A DNA stretch of 62,002 nucleotides from NCBI GenBank assembly GCA_036268995.1, contig DATATB010000116.1, positions 1-62,002 of the forward strand, in the 5' to 3' direction. Below the pieces are notes generated by a model. The model was not told the DNA's origin. It was given only the letters and a program-made list of their open reading frames with translations, and did not search any database. Numbering within the stretch: position 1 is the stretch's first letter; every line of letters begins with the position of its first letter. This document shows positions 51,601 to 60,861 of this stretch, piece after piece. The stretch comes from DATATB01 sp036268995 (GTDB lineage: Bacteria > Planctomycetota > Planctomycetia > Pirellulales > PNKZ01). The position numbers were made by a program, and so were the translations under genes.

Positions 51601-51683
51601 GGGTGCCATGCCCACGCTTCGTGGGCATGTGGGTCTTCGGTCACCGCCAACGCGCATGCCCACGCGGCGTGGGCATGGCACCC
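51601..51683. repeat. 83-bp palindromic element at the 5' end of the second propeller gene
   Basis: Outer arms GGGTGCCATGCCCACGC (51601-51617) and its exact reverse complement at 51667-51683. Each arm is part of a smaller GCATGCCCACG/CGTGGGCATG hairpin. The element interrupts the start region of the propeller gene and reads through in frame. Confidence 0.75.
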
Positions 51684-52970
51684 ATCTGGCTCGCTCTTGC
51701 TTTCACATTAACAGCGCAGATCGTTGTCCGGGCAGACGATTGGAACCAGTTCCGCGGGCCGCAGCGCGATGGCATCTGCCGCGAAGCGCGCGTGCCGCAA
51801 ACTTGGGGCCCGAACAAAAACATTCGCTGGAAGGCGCCGCTGCCGGACAAGGGCAATAGCAGCCCAATTGTCGTCGGCAAATGGGTGTTCGTCACGTGCG
51901 CGACCGACGCGGGCGCCCATCGCGGGCTGTATTGCTTCGACCGCCACAGCGGCAAGCTGGCCTGGAGCCGGATTGTCGATTACACGGGCGACGAACCCAC
52001 GCATCAGACGAACCCTTACTGCGGCTCGTCGCCGGCGGCCGCCGATGGCCGCGTCGTGGTTTGGCACGGGTCGGCGGGCGTGCATTGCTACGATTTCGAC
52101 GGCCAGCCGCTCTGGTCGCGCGACTTGGGCAAGTTCCGGCACATCTGGGGCTACGGCTCTTCGCCGATCATCCATGAGGCGGAGAGAGTGCTGCTCAACT
52201 GCGGCCCCGGCCCGCGGCAATTCGTCACTGCGCTGAACCTGAAAACAGGAAAGACGCTGTGGCAGGCAGACGAACCGGGCGGTGCCACGGGCGAAGAGCC
52301 GGAAGGCAAAAAAGATAAGGACGCCGCCAAGCCGCTGTGGACCGGTTCGTGGAGCACGCCGGTGGTGGCTAGCGTCGGCGGCCGCGATCAGGTGCTCGTG
52401 AGCTTGGCGCAGCACGTCAAAGCCTTCGATCCGCGCAGTGGCAAGCTGCTGTGGCGGTGCGACGGGCTGGGCGACCTGGCTTACACCGACCCGCTGGTGG
52501 GAGCCGGCATCGGCGTGGCGATGGGGGGTTATCATGGCCCGGCCATTGGCTTCGAACTGGGCGGCTCGGGCGATATCACGTCGAGCGGCCGGCTATGGCG
52601 CAACGACACCCGCATTCCGCAGCGCATCGGCTCAGGTGTGCTCATCGACGGGCACGTTTACATGGCCAACGAGCCGGGGCTGGCCCAATGTCTTGATGCG
52701 CGCACGGGTGAGGAACTGTGGCGCGGCCGGTTGCCGGGCGCGCGAATTTGGAGTTCGGTCATCGCCGTGGGCAAGCGGCTGTATGTGACCAACCAGGACG
52801 GTGCCACGCACATGTTCGCCGCCCGCAGCGACAAGTTCGAGCTGCTCGGCACGAACGAGCTCGGCGAGGGGACCAATTCGACATTGGCTTTTTCCGACGG
52901 CCAGGCGTTTTTGCGCACCTTCGAGCATTTGTTTTGCATCGAAGAAGCGGCCGGAAAAGCCGCCGAGTAA
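51675..52970 (+). CDS. Secreted PQQ-like beta-propeller protein, start lies inside a repeat
   Basis: 431 residues from the ATG at 51675, which opens a good signal peptide (MAPIWLALAFTLTAQIVVRA) and the mature start DDWNQFRGPQRDGI. An in-frame GTG at 51564 would add 37 residues encoded by the palindromic element, which do not look like a signal peptide. Blades: RHSGKLAWSR, FDGQPLWSR, KTGKTLWQA, RSGKLLWRC, RTGEELWRG. The same 'FRGPQRDGI' start and blade pattern as the upstream paralogue suggests duplication. A Lys/Glu/Gly-rich insertion (GGATGEEPEGKKDKD) lies mid-protein. Role unknown. Confidence 0.8.
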   Translation: MAPIWLALAFTLTAQIVVRADDWNQFRGPQRDGICREARVPQTWGPNKNIRWKAPLPDKGNSSPIVVGKWVFVTCATDAGAHRGLYCFDRHSGKLAWSRIVDYTGDEPTHQTNPYCGSSPAAADGRVVVWHGSAGVHCYDFDGQPLWSRDLGKFRHIWGYGSSPIIHEAERVLLNCGPGPRQFVTALNLKTGKTLWQADEPGGATGEEPEGKKDKDAAKPLWTGSWSTPVVASVGGRDQVLVSLAQHVKAFDPRSGKLLWRCDGLGDLAYTDPLVGAGIGVAMGGYHGPAIGFELGGSGDITSSGRLWRNDTRIPQRIGSGVLIDGHVYMANEPGLAQCLDARTGEELWRGRLPGARIWSSVIAVGKRLYVTNQDGATHMFAARSDKFELLGTNELGEGTNSTLAFSDGQAFLRTFEHLFCIEEAAGKAAE

Positions 52971-53002
52971 CGTTTCGCAGGAGGGGCGCCCGGAAACGGA
53001 CG

Positions 53003-53443
53003 ATGGCTGCCAGCCAAATTATGTCGAGCGGCTACAACTGTTCTTCGGTCATCAATCCCATAGCGATCTTTCGGCGCGCCCGGAGCCTCGTCGAGTCTAA
53101 TTATGGTCGCGACGACGGCTGGCACATCGAACTCGACGGCGTGACTGTTGGAGAACTCACTGATCCGCGCGGTCACGACATGTTTTGGGATTCTTATCTG
53201 ACACACGCCGCCGATGATGCCCAGGCAGCCATCCTCGCGAATGACGAAATTTGGATGGAATGCAGGTTTCGTTTTCGAAACCGGAAAACCGGCGCCTATG
53301 CTCCAGCCGCACACTGTGGAGGCAAGGCCCCATTCGTTCGCGACGGGCGAGTTGTGATGCGAGGCCTGTATTTGATACCGTTGTCTCGTCTGGAAGCCAT
53401 TTTGGTGAAGCTCCTGTCCCTGCTACGTTCGCGCGCGAAATAG
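53003..53443 (+). CDS. Hypothetical protein, unknown family
   Basis: 146 residues from the ATG at 53003, 32 bases after the propeller gene. Features visible: a strand-rich core (WHIELDGVTVGELTDPRGHDMFWDSYL), an acidic helix, a basic 'RFRFRNRKTG' patch, and a C-terminal strand RVVMRGLYLIPL with a helical end. No signal peptide. No family was recognised. The frame is supported by the absence of competing genes here. Confidence 0.5.
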   Translation: MAASQIMSSGYNCSSVINPIAIFRRARSLVESNYGRDDGWHIELDGVTVGELTDPRGHDMFWDSYLTHAADDAQAAILANDEIWMECRFRFRNRKTGAYAPAAHCGGKAPFVRDGRVVMRGLYLIPLSRLEAILVKLLSLLRSRAK

Positions 53444-53482
53444 TGGCGGCGGGCGACGCAATTTGCGGCGTGAGAACCGCCG

Positions 53483-55576
53483 CTAACGAGCGTTTTGCGG
53501 CGAGTGCTCGTATTTTTTCAGCTCGCCGCGGATGTATGCGGCTTGGGGCGAGTCGGCCGGCAGCAGCCGCAAAGCGGCGCGAAAATCGGCCAGGCCTCGG
53601 GCCATGTCGCCCTGCTCGATGAAAATGCAACCGCGATTGAACTGGGCCTCGAGCAGCTCAGGATTGAGTTTCAGCGCGGCTTCGTACTGCTTGGCCGCGG
53701 CGACCAACTTGTGCTGGCGGAAATAGATCGCGCCCAGGTTGTTGTGGGCTTGGGCCAGATCGGGATCGCAGCGGAGCGCGGCCAGTAGTTCAGCTTCCGC
53801 ACGCGTCAAGTCGCCGCTGGCGAGCAAGGCCTCGCCCAGCCGAAAATGCCCGCTTGCCAGCCGCGGCTGGGCGTCAATCGCCTGGCGAAAATGAGTGGTC
53901 GCATCGGCGACTCGGCCTTGCTCGAGCAGCAAATTGCCCCAGTTGACGTGCGCCTCGGCCAAGCGCGGCTTCTTTTCCAGCGCGATTCGATACTGCTCGA
54001 CCGCTTGCTGCGGCCGGTGCTCGCGAGCGAGGACATTGCCCAGGTTCGAGTGGGCTTCGGCATAGTCGGGATCGATGGCCAAGGCGGCCTCGATTTCGAG
54101 CTTGGCCGCCGCGGTCTTGCCAAGTTTCAGCAGCGTCGCGCCCAGATCATTGTGGGCCGGGGCACTGCGCGGATTGAGCTTGATGGCCGCGCGAAAATGA
54201 TCCTGGGCCTCCGGCACCCGGTCGGCTCGAGCGAGCGCCGTACCGAGCATGTATTGAGCCACGCTACTGGCGGGACTGACCTCGGCACCGTGGTTGAACA
54301 CGGTCAGATCATCGTGCCAGTAGCTCGTCTGCCGCCAGGCGATCTGACCAAACGCGCCCAGCAGCAGGCAAGTAATCGCAAACATGGGCCGCGACCAGTG
54401 CCGATCGAGCCACACGGCCAGCGCCAAGGCCACGCCCAGCATCGGCAGGTACAGGTAGCGATCGGCCACCGTCGAGATGTCCTGGTACAGAAACGGCACG
54501 AAGCCCAAGACGGGCAGCAATCCAGCCACAAAAATGCCGGCGGCGGTCAGCCACTGTCGGCGATGCCGCGATGCCAGCGCCAGACCTAACGCGCAAGCCG
54601 GCGCAATCCACGCCCAATACAGCCCGGCACTCGACAAGACGACGGCCGGCGTGCGTCCGTAGTCGAATGCCAGGCCCAGCGGCACGACGAGCTTGCGGAG
54701 ATAAAAAGTCAGCGCATCGCAGGCCACCAGCGGCCGCAGCGACCAATCGGGGCGGTTCATGATCCGCTCGTCGGCTTGCAACAGTTTTGATAAGCCGATG
54801 TCCAGCAGCGCGAGTGCCAGCCACGGAGCAAGGCAAGCCAGGCTGCGCTTCAGCGAGCGCCGCAGCCAGAGCAGGTCGATCGCCAGAGCCATCAGCGGCA
54901 ATGCGGCCGCTGAGGGTTTGGACAATAGAGCCAAAGCAAACGCGACACTGGCCAACGCGTAGCGGCGAGTTGAAAAGCGGTCCGTGCCAGCAATCGCACA
55001 CAGTTCGAGCGTCGCTCGGTCCCGCGGCAAGTACCAACACAAGGCGGCTAGCGAAAACAGCGCGGCCAGCAGTCCGCGCGTCTCGCCGATCCAGGCCACC
55101 GATTCGACTTGCAACGGATGCACGGCGAAACAAAGTGCACCGGCCCAGGCCGCCAGGGGATTCTCGATCAGCCGCGCCAGCAGGCGAAACACGAGCCACA
55201 CGCACGCCAGGTGCAGCGCCAGACAAGCGGCATGAAACACATGGGGATCCAACCGGCCCAACGTCCACTGCGAGAGCCAGGCTTCGGCCGCGAAGAACGT
55301 GTAGCTGGCCGGAATGTAGAGGTTTTCGTACGGGTGCAGCCAGAACTGCGCGAGGTTCGAAAACGAGACCGGATCCAGCAGCGGGTTCTTCGTCACGTGG
55401 ACGTCGTCGTCCCAACTAAGAAACTGGAACTCGACCACGCGATAGAACACCGCGCCGACGGCTCCGGCCAATAGCCCAGTCAGCAGCAGCCAGTCGAGCG
55501 AGCAGGCAAGCCGGTCGTGGCTGCTTGCGGCGCCTTTCAATTCACTTGCCGGCCGACAAGCGACGTCGCTGGCCAT
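53483..55576 (-). CDS. Polytopic membrane protein with C-terminal TPR array (TMTC/GT-C-like)
   Basis: 697 residues from the ATG at 55576. The first 430 residues hold about ten transmembrane helices with an early loop FLSWDDDVHVTKNPLL, the Asp-rich loop of GT-C glycosyltransferases and TMTC-like O-mannosyltransferases. The segment FVPFLYQDISTVADRYLYLPMLG is also typical. The C-terminal 240 residues are about seven TPR repeats (for example 'AHNDLGATLLKLGKTAAA', 'AHSNLGNVLAREHRPQQA', 'AHVNWGNLLLEQGRVADA'). The membrane half may glycosylate protein targets bound by the TPRs; the sugar donor is unknown. Confidence 0.8.
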   Translation of the reverse strand: MASDVACRPASELKGAASSHDRLACSLDWLLLTGLLAGAVGAVFYRVVEFQFLSWDDDVHVTKNPLLDPVSFSNLAQFWLHPYENLYIPASYTFFAAEAWLSQWTLGRLDPHVFHAACLALHLACVWLVFRLLARLIENPLAAWAGALCFAVHPLQVESVAWIGETRGLLAALFSLAALCWYLPRDRATLELCAIAGTDRFSTRRYALASVAFALALLSKPSAAALPLMALAIDLLWLRRSLKRSLACLAPWLALALLDIGLSKLLQADERIMNRPDWSLRPLVACDALTFYLRKLVVPLGLAFDYGRTPAVVLSSAGLYWAWIAPACALGLALASRHRRQWLTAAGIFVAGLLPVLGFVPFLYQDISTVADRYLYLPMLGVALALAVWLDRHWSRPMFAITCLLLGAFGQIAWRQTSYWHDDLTVFNHGAEVSPASSVAQYMLGTALARADRVPEAQDHFRAAIKLNPRSAPAHNDLGATLLKLGKTAAAKLEIEAALAIDPDYAEAHSNLGNVLAREHRPQQAVEQYRIALEKKPRLAEAHVNWGNLLLEQGRVADATTHFRQAIDAQPRLASGHFRLGEALLASGDLTRAEAELLAALRCDPDLAQAHNNLGAIYFRQHKLVAAAKQYEAALKLNPELLEAQFNRGCIFIEQGDMARGLADFRAALRLLPADSPQAAYIRGELKKYEHSPQNAR

Positions 55577-55659
55577 GAGAGACGACTCCGGTCGCTCACG
55601 CTCCCCCTCGACCTGAGCTCGGGACGAGGGCCGGCTCGCCGGGGACGACGCGGCGCGTG

Positions 55660-57429
55660 CTATTCCTTGATGAGGTCCTTGACCGTCTTGCCCGAGGGAA
55701 TCATCGGCAGCACGTGCTCCTGGTAGGGAACTTGCACGTCGAGCACAAAGGGCCCGTCGTATTCGATCATTTCGGTCAAGGCGTCGGCCAGCTCGGATTT
55801 TTCTTTGACGTATCTCGCCCCACAGCCGAATCCCTGGGCGATCGTGACAAAGTCGGGATAACGCTTGTGCGGACCCAGGCCGTCGCCCTGGCCCGTGGCC
55901 TCCGGATCGTCGATCGGACCCAAATACGTGTGGGCTCGATTCGAGGCGTGAAAGCGGTCTTCCCACTGCACGACCATGCCCAAGTGCTGATTGTTCAAGA
56001 GCAGCACTTTGACGGGAATCTTCTCGCACACGCAGGTGGCCAGTTCCTGGATGTTCATCAGGAAGCTGCCGTCGCCATCGATATCGACGACCAGCCGGTC
56101 GGGAAACGCCGCCTTGGCGCCGATGGCCGCCGGCAGGCCGAAGCCCATCGTGCCCAAGCCCGAGCTGGACAGCCACGTGCGCGGCTGGCGGAACTTGTAG
56201 TACTGTGCGGCCCACATCTGGTGCTGGCCGACGCCCACGCTGATGATCGTGTCGCGATCTTGCGTCAAGCGCGACAGCTCGCTGATGGCGTGCTGCGAGA
56301 GAATGCCGAGGGCTTTTTGATCGTAGTGGAACGGATCGGCCTTCTTCCAAGCCGCCACCTGCGTCTGCCAGGCCGCAATATCCTCGGGCGGCTCGACGAT
56401 CTTGTTCAACTCGGCCAGCGCGTATTTCAGATCGCTGACGATCGGGATGTGGGCCTCTTTGTTCTTGTTGATCTCCGAGGGATCAATGTCGATGTGCACG
56501 ATCTTGCCGTGCTTGGCAAACTCGCTCACCTTGCCGGTCACGCGATCGTCAAACCGCACGCCGAAGGCCAACAGCAAGTCGCTCTGATCGACGGCCTGAT
56601 TGGCGTACACGCTGCCGTGCATGCCCAGCATGTCCAGGCACAGCGGATCGTCGTTGGGCAGCGCGCCCAAGCCCATCAGCGTCATGGTCAGAGGAATGCC
56701 AGTCTTGTGGGCCAACTCGCGTAGCTCGTCACTCGCGCCGCTGGCGATGATGCCGCCGCCGGAGTAGATCACCGGCCGCTTGGCCCGCTTGATGGCGGCC
56801 GCCACTTGCGCGATCTGCTCGGGCTTGGCCCGCTGGTGCTCGAGACGATAGCCCGGCAAGTGCAACGGCGCGTCGTAATCGGGCGTGGTGAAGCTCTGCT
56901 GCACGTCCTTGGGCAAGTCGACGAGCACCGGGCCGGGCCGGCCGGTCGTGGCCAGATGAAAGGCTTCGCGCATCACGCGGGCCAGATCGTTGACGTCGGT
57001 AACGAGGTAATGATGCTTCGTAATGCCGCGGCAGACTTCGACGATCGGCGTTTCCTGGAAGGCGTCGCTGCCGATCACCCGCGTGCCCACCTGCCCGGTG
57101 AGGGCAATCAGCGGGATGCTGTCGAGCTTGGCGTCGGCGATGCAGGTGACGAGGTTCGTGGCTCCCGGACCGCTGGTGGCCATGCACACGCCCGGCCTTC
57201 CGGTAGCCCGGGCATAGCCCTGGGCCGCGAAGCCGCCCCCCTGCTCGTGCCGCGGCAGGATGGTGCGGATTTTGTCCTTGAAGCGGGTGAGCGACTGGTG
57301 CAGCGGCATGCTCGCCCCGCCGGGATAGGCGAAAATCACGTCCACGCCGTGATTGATGAGCGATTGCACGACGATATCGGACCCGCTCACCATCTGGGTG
57401 GCGCTAGCCGGCTTGCTGATCGTGGCCAC
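55660..57429 (-). CDS. ilvB: Acetolactate synthase large subunit
   Basis: 589 residues from a GTG at 57429 with a GGGAGGCGAGG site. It condenses two pyruvates (or pyruvate and 2-ketobutyrate) to the first intermediates of branched-chain amino acid synthesis, using ThDP, Mg and FAD. Seen: GVDVIFAYPGGASMPLHQ, the catalytic Glu in LPRHEQGGGFAAQGYAR, ATSGPGATNLVTCIADA, FGVRFDDRVTGK, and the ThDP motif GDGSFLMNIQEL...LLNNQHLGMVVQWED. Length fits the large subunit. No small regulatory subunit (ilvN) is adjacent on either side. Confidence 0.96.
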   Translation of the reverse strand: MATISKPASATQMVSGSDIVVQSLINHGVDVIFAYPGGASMPLHQSLTRFKDKIRTILPRHEQGGGFAAQGYARATGRPGVCMATSGPGATNLVTCIADAKLDSIPLIALTGQVGTRVIGSDAFQETPIVEVCRGITKHHYLVTDVNDLARVMREAFHLATTGRPGPVLVDLPKDVQQSFTTPDYDAPLHLPGYRLEHQRAKPEQIAQVAAAIKRAKRPVIYSGGGIIASGASDELRELAHKTGIPLTMTLMGLGALPNDDPLCLDMLGMHGSVYANQAVDQSDLLLAFGVRFDDRVTGKVSEFAKHGKIVHIDIDPSEINKNKEAHIPIVSDLKYALAELNKIVEPPEDIAAWQTQVAAWKKADPFHYDQKALGILSQHAISELSRLTQDRDTIISVGVGQHQMWAAQYYKFRQPRTWLSSSGLGTMGFGLPAAIGAKAAFPDRLVVDIDGDGSFLMNIQELATCVCEKIPVKVLLLNNQHLGMVVQWEDRFHASNRAHTYLGPIDDPEATGQGDGLGPHKRYPDFVTIAQGFGCGARYVKEKSELADALTEMIEYDGPFVLDVQVPYQEHVLPMIPSGKTVKDLIKE

Positions 57430-57621
57430 GGTAAACCTCGCCTCCCAATCGAAATAAGTCGCTTTTCCCCGAACATATTAGGATAAGCGGCATCTGGCCG
57501 AATTTCAACCGCCGGCTGCCGCTGCTTGGTGCGCAAGTGCTGATTTCGCCGCAGGAATTAGATGCACTGCGGGGAATAAGGTTCACGCTGCGGCGACTGC
57601 TGCTTGGGCTTAGCTTAAAGG

Positions 57622-59226
57622 TCACCGCAGATCGGGCCGGCGATTGGCCGCGGTGCTTTCAGCCGACAGGGTGGTTTTTAAGATGAGCTCGTTAGCCACC
57701 CAAATATCGCGGATGTGAACGGTGCCTGCCAGGATTTTCGGCTCCCCGCTCTGCCAGCGCTGCCAGATCTTCCGCGTTTCATTTAAGGGAGAATCGCCGG
57801 CTACCCAGGCGGCATCCTCGCCGTAGTACTCGGTGCGGCCCGGAAGAAGCCTTTCCAGCGGCTCCCAATTGCCTTGCTTCTTAAAAAACGGCAGATCGCG
57901 CATTTTATAATTCCCGAGGTAGTTTTCGTGGCGCATCCACGAGGCATTTACCGGGAGAAAGTTGCGCAGCGACACGCCGCCGACGAAAAGAATCAGCGCC
58001 ACGGCCGCGAAGTTCGCAAGGCGCGTGCCCCGCGCGCGGAGGCCTGCATACAGCATGGCCGCGAGGCTCGCGAACAGGATCGAAAAGATGGCGCCGTAGT
58101 AAAAGCCGGGCGCCACCAGTAGCTGCGGATGGCACAGCAACACCACCGCCTCGAACAGCACAAAAACACCCGTTATCAGCTCCAGTTTGTAAAAACGCGT
58201 CGCCAGCTTCTGGCGGCGCATGATCCAGGTTGCGCCGGCAATCATGATCGCGCAAATGACGATCGAAGCCGCCGACAAATCGATGTTGTTGGTGTTCTCA
58301 CCGCGCCAGCGGACCGGCACGTCGACCCGGTCGAATGCGCCCGGCAACGTGAAGGCCGCGAGAAGGTTGTATCCCGTCCACAGCAGATACGCGAAGCCGA
58401 ATCGGTTCGTATCCATCAGTCGCTGTAAATAACTGGGCAGATTGAATTCCACGCCCAGAGTTGCCATCGTCAAGTGTGGCAGTACCCAGAGTATGACGAC
58501 CACGGACGCAATCGCCGGCAGCAGAATCGCCAGCCAATTCGCGAGCCAGAGCCGCGGCTTGGCCCGCGTCGGCCAGAACATCGACGAGCACCAAAGCGTG
58601 GGCGCGAAATACGCAAACGCGGCCGTTTCGTCAGCAAAGGGCGCACAAAATAACACCGCAAACAGGCCCGCATAATACCGCCTGGCCTTGAACAGGTTCA
58701 GGCCGCCGTCAACACAGGCCCGATCGAGTTTCGCGGAAAGCCAGAACGCCGCGATGACAAACAGGTTGGCCAGCGGCTTGCCCGAATGGAACAGCATCGT
58801 CACGCCGCTGAGCAAGCCGGGCGACACGAGATACACCGCGGCGCCGGCCAGCGCCGCCTGGCGATCGTCGGTGGCGATGTAAATGAACTGGTAGAGCAGG
58901 ATCGTTCCCAGCAGCACCGTCAATGCCCATAAGGGCGTAAACGTCGGGTGCGGCAACACGTAGTCCCACAGGGCCAGGCGACTCTTCGTGGTGACGATGT
59001 CGGCAAATGCCGACAGCACGCGCGGGCGGCTGTCGCCGTCGGATCGCCAGACGTCCAGCGACGTCGCAAAATCTTTCGAGCTGAATTCAATCCCGTTGAC
59101 CAGGCGGCGCGCCGTAAAGTCGCAGGCGGTTTCCGAATTCTGAAAGCAAACGTCGTAGCGAGACACGATATAGAGGAACGAACAGACCCCCAGCAGCAGG
59201 GCAACAACGCCGAATCGATTGCGCAT
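57622..59226 (-). CDS. Polytopic membrane protein, function unknown
   Basis: 534 residues with about ten transmembrane helices (for example FGVVALLLGVCSFLYIVS, LWALTVLLGTILLYQFIYIA, LLPAIASVVVILWVLPHL, ANFAAVALILFVGGVSL). An early extracytoplasmic loop (about 25-95) and a hydrophilic C-terminal domain (about 430-534, with NYKMRDLPFFKKQGNWEPL) suggest a GT-C-like or flippase-like architecture, but no glycosyltransferase motif was recognised. Codon use looks slightly less GC-rich than its neighbours. Function unknown. Confidence 0.65.
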   Translation of the reverse strand: MRNRFGVVALLLGVCSFLYIVSRYDVCFQNSETACDFTARRLVNGIEFSSKDFATSLDVWRSDGDSRPRVLSAFADIVTTKSRLALWDYVLPHPTFTPLWALTVLLGTILLYQFIYIATDDRQAALAGAAVYLVSPGLLSGVTMLFHSGKPLANLFVIAAFWLSAKLDRACVDGGLNLFKARRYYAGLFAVLFCAPFADETAAFAYFAPTLWCSSMFWPTRAKPRLWLANWLAILLPAIASVVVILWVLPHLTMATLGVEFNLPSYLQRLMDTNRFGFAYLLWTGYNLLAAFTLPGAFDRVDVPVRWRGENTNNIDLSAASIVICAIMIAGATWIMRRQKLATRFYKLELITGVFVLFEAVVLLCHPQLLVAPGFYYGAIFSILFASLAAMLYAGLRARGTRLANFAAVALILFVGGVSLRNFLPVNASWMRHENYLGNYKMRDLPFFKKQGNWEPLERLLPGRTEYYGEDAAWVAGDSPLNETRKIWQRWQSGEPKILAGTVHIRDIWVANELILKTTLSAESTAANRRPDLR

Positions 59227-59554
59227 GTTGACTCATGCACCTTTCTTGGCTGATCGCGTTGAAACCGGACATCCTTGACGGCCGCCCCGCAGGGGCGGAA
59301 CTTTACTTCAGGCTCGCAAGTGCAGTCAATGGCAGCTTAAGGCCCCGAGAGCCGCGGGACCGCTACCCGGCCGTCCCGGCAGCCGCCAGGGAGGCAGGCT
59401 TTGGCGTTTTCGCCGTTTCCGCAACGTCGTGGACCCGATGCAACGCTCCTTGCGCCGAGCCGATTTGCCGCTTGTCGACCGAGTTTCCAGCTCGCTCGGC
59501 TTGCCGTACAATTCGGGTTTGTCCGAATGCAAAAGCGCAACCAAGGCCCCGCTC
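59227..59554. other. Divergent intergenic region upstream of thiS
   Basis: 328 bases. A GC hairpin CCGCCCC-GCA-GGGGCGG lies at 59282-59298. The promoter candidate for thiSG is at 59483-59511. No TPP riboswitch signature was found, and the predicted leader (about 35 bases) is too short for one. Confidence 0.4.
59483..59511 (+). promoter_or_regulatory. Candidate promoter for thiS-thiG
   Basis: TTTCCA (59483-59488, 4/6) and TACAAT (59506-59511, 5/6) are 17 bases apart, about 43 bases before the thiS start. Confidence 0.4.
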
Positions 59555-59755
59555 GTGGAAATCTACTTCAATGGCCAGCCGCAGATCGTGGCGCCCGGCA
59601 CTTCGATCGCCGGGCTGCTTGCCCAGCTCGAAATCCAGCCGCGGCAAGTGGCCGTGGAAGTGAATTTGGAGCTCGTGCCGCGAACCCGGCATGCCGAGCA
59701 CCTGCTCGCGGCGGGCGATCGGCTGGAAGTCGTCACGCTCGTCGGTGGAGGGTAA
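59555..59755 (+). CDS. thiS: Thiazole sulfur carrier protein ThiS
   Basis: 66 residues from a GTG at 59555 (VEIYFNGQPQIVAPGTS). The length equals the family norm, which decides this start over longer upstream options. ThiS carries the sulfur as a C-terminal thiocarboxylate for thiazole synthesis. The beta-grasp pattern is visible, and the protein ends in the required Gly-Gly (VVTLVGGG). thiG follows after eight bases. Confidence 0.93.
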   Translation: MEIYFNGQPQIVAPGTSIAGLLAQLEIQPRQVAVEVNLELVPRTRHAEHLLAAGDRLEVVTLVGGG

Positions 59756-59763
59756 ATCAAATC

Positions 59764-60612
59764 ATGTCGATTCAGCAGTCCAGCACGACCGATGAGTTCC
59801 GCCTGGGCAGCCATCTGCTCGCTAGCCGGCTAATCGTCGGCACGGGCAAATACGCCAGCTACGAACTGATGGCCGAGGCCCTCGAACTGTCGGGCACCGA
59901 CTGCATCACCGTGGCCGTGCGGCGCGAGCGGCTGGTCGATCGCCAGGGACGCAACATCCTGGAACATATCGACACAAGCCGCTACACGCTGCTGCCCAAC
60001 ACGGCTGGCTGCTTTACGGCCGAGGACGCCGTGCGCGTGGCCCGGCTGGGCCGCGAGATTCTGTTGGGCTTGGAAAATCCCGGCGCCGATTGGGTCAAGC
60101 TCGAAGTGCTGGGCGACACCAAGACGCTGCTGCCCGACCCCGTGGCCACGCTCGAAGCCACGCGGCAACTGGTGGCCGAAGGTTTTCAAGTGCTGTGCTA
60201 CACGACCGACGATCCGATCACTGCTCGCAGGCTGAAAGAAGCCGGAGCGGTGAGCGTCATGCCGGCCGGCAGTCCCATCGGCTCGGGCCAGGGAATCCTC
60301 AATCCCAACAACATCCGCATCTGCCTGGAATACTTGAAGGAAGGCGATCCCGATTATCCGGTGATCGTGGATGCCGGCGTGGGCACGGCCAGCGACGTGA
60401 GCATCGCCATGGAATTGGGCGTCGACGGCGTGCTGCTGAACACCGGCATCGCCCATGCGGCCGATCCGCTGCTGATGGCCCGCGCCATGCGGGCAGCCAC
60501 CGAAGCCGGCCGGCTAGCCTATCTCGCCGGCCGCATCCCGCGCAAGCTCTACGCCACGGCCAGCAGCCCGGAAGACGGTACCATTACGCCGCTGGCGGCT
60601 CGGCAGCGCTAG
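59764..60612 (+). CDS. thiG: Thiazole synthase ThiG
   Basis: 282 residues. ThiG forms the thiazole phosphate of thiamine from deoxyxylulose phosphate, dehydroglycine and ThiS thiocarboxylate. Family motifs: SRLIVGTGKYASYELM, ITVAVRR, LLPNTAGCFTAEDAVRVARL, WVKLEVLGD (containing the Schiff-base Lys), YTTDDPITARRLKEAGAVSVMPAGSPIGSGQGILN, and VDAGVGTASDVSIAMELGVDGVLLNTGIAHA. Length fits (about 260-280). thiS-thiG is a two-gene unit; no other thiamine gene is nearby. Confidence 0.97.
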   Translation: MSIQQSSTTDEFRLGSHLLASRLIVGTGKYASYELMAEALELSGTDCITVAVRRERLVDRQGRNILEHIDTSRYTLLPNTAGCFTAEDAVRVARLGREILLGLENPGADWVKLEVLGDTKTLLPDPVATLEATRQLVAEGFQVLCYTTDDPITARRLKEAGAVSVMPAGSPIGSGQGILNPNNIRICLEYLKEGDPDYPVIVDAGVGTASDVSIAMELGVDGVLLNTGIAHAADPLLMARAMRAATEAGRLAYLAGRIPRKLYATASSPEDGTITPLAARQR

Positions 60613-60861
60613 TAGATCAGCCATATTCGCTACCTTCGGCGCACCGGCCTTCCCCCTTGCGCGGGGCTTGGTGGCGGAAACGAACGAAGTCTGCGCAAAT
60701 CGCTTGCCTGGCAATGCAAATGAGCGATATCATGCGTAACAAATCCCTCCGTCGTCCCGAGTACTTCCGTTCCCGCGCCCAGTCGCGCGTGCGGGCGAAT
60801 TCCTTCCTGCGGCGCTGTCCTCGTCGCCAAAACGACTTCACTTTTTGATTGGAGCCTGGCA

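Noticed and set aside
51564..51674. GTG start at 51564 for the second propeller gene
   Set aside because: The added 37 residues come from a palindromic repeat, lack a ribosome site and do not form a signal peptide; it cannot be excluded.
55660..57621. ilvN next to ilvB
   Set aside because: No small ACT-domain frame lies on either side; the regulatory subunit must be elsewhere.
59227..59554. TPP riboswitch upstream of thiS
   Set aside because: None of the conserved thi-box words were found and the predicted leader is too short.
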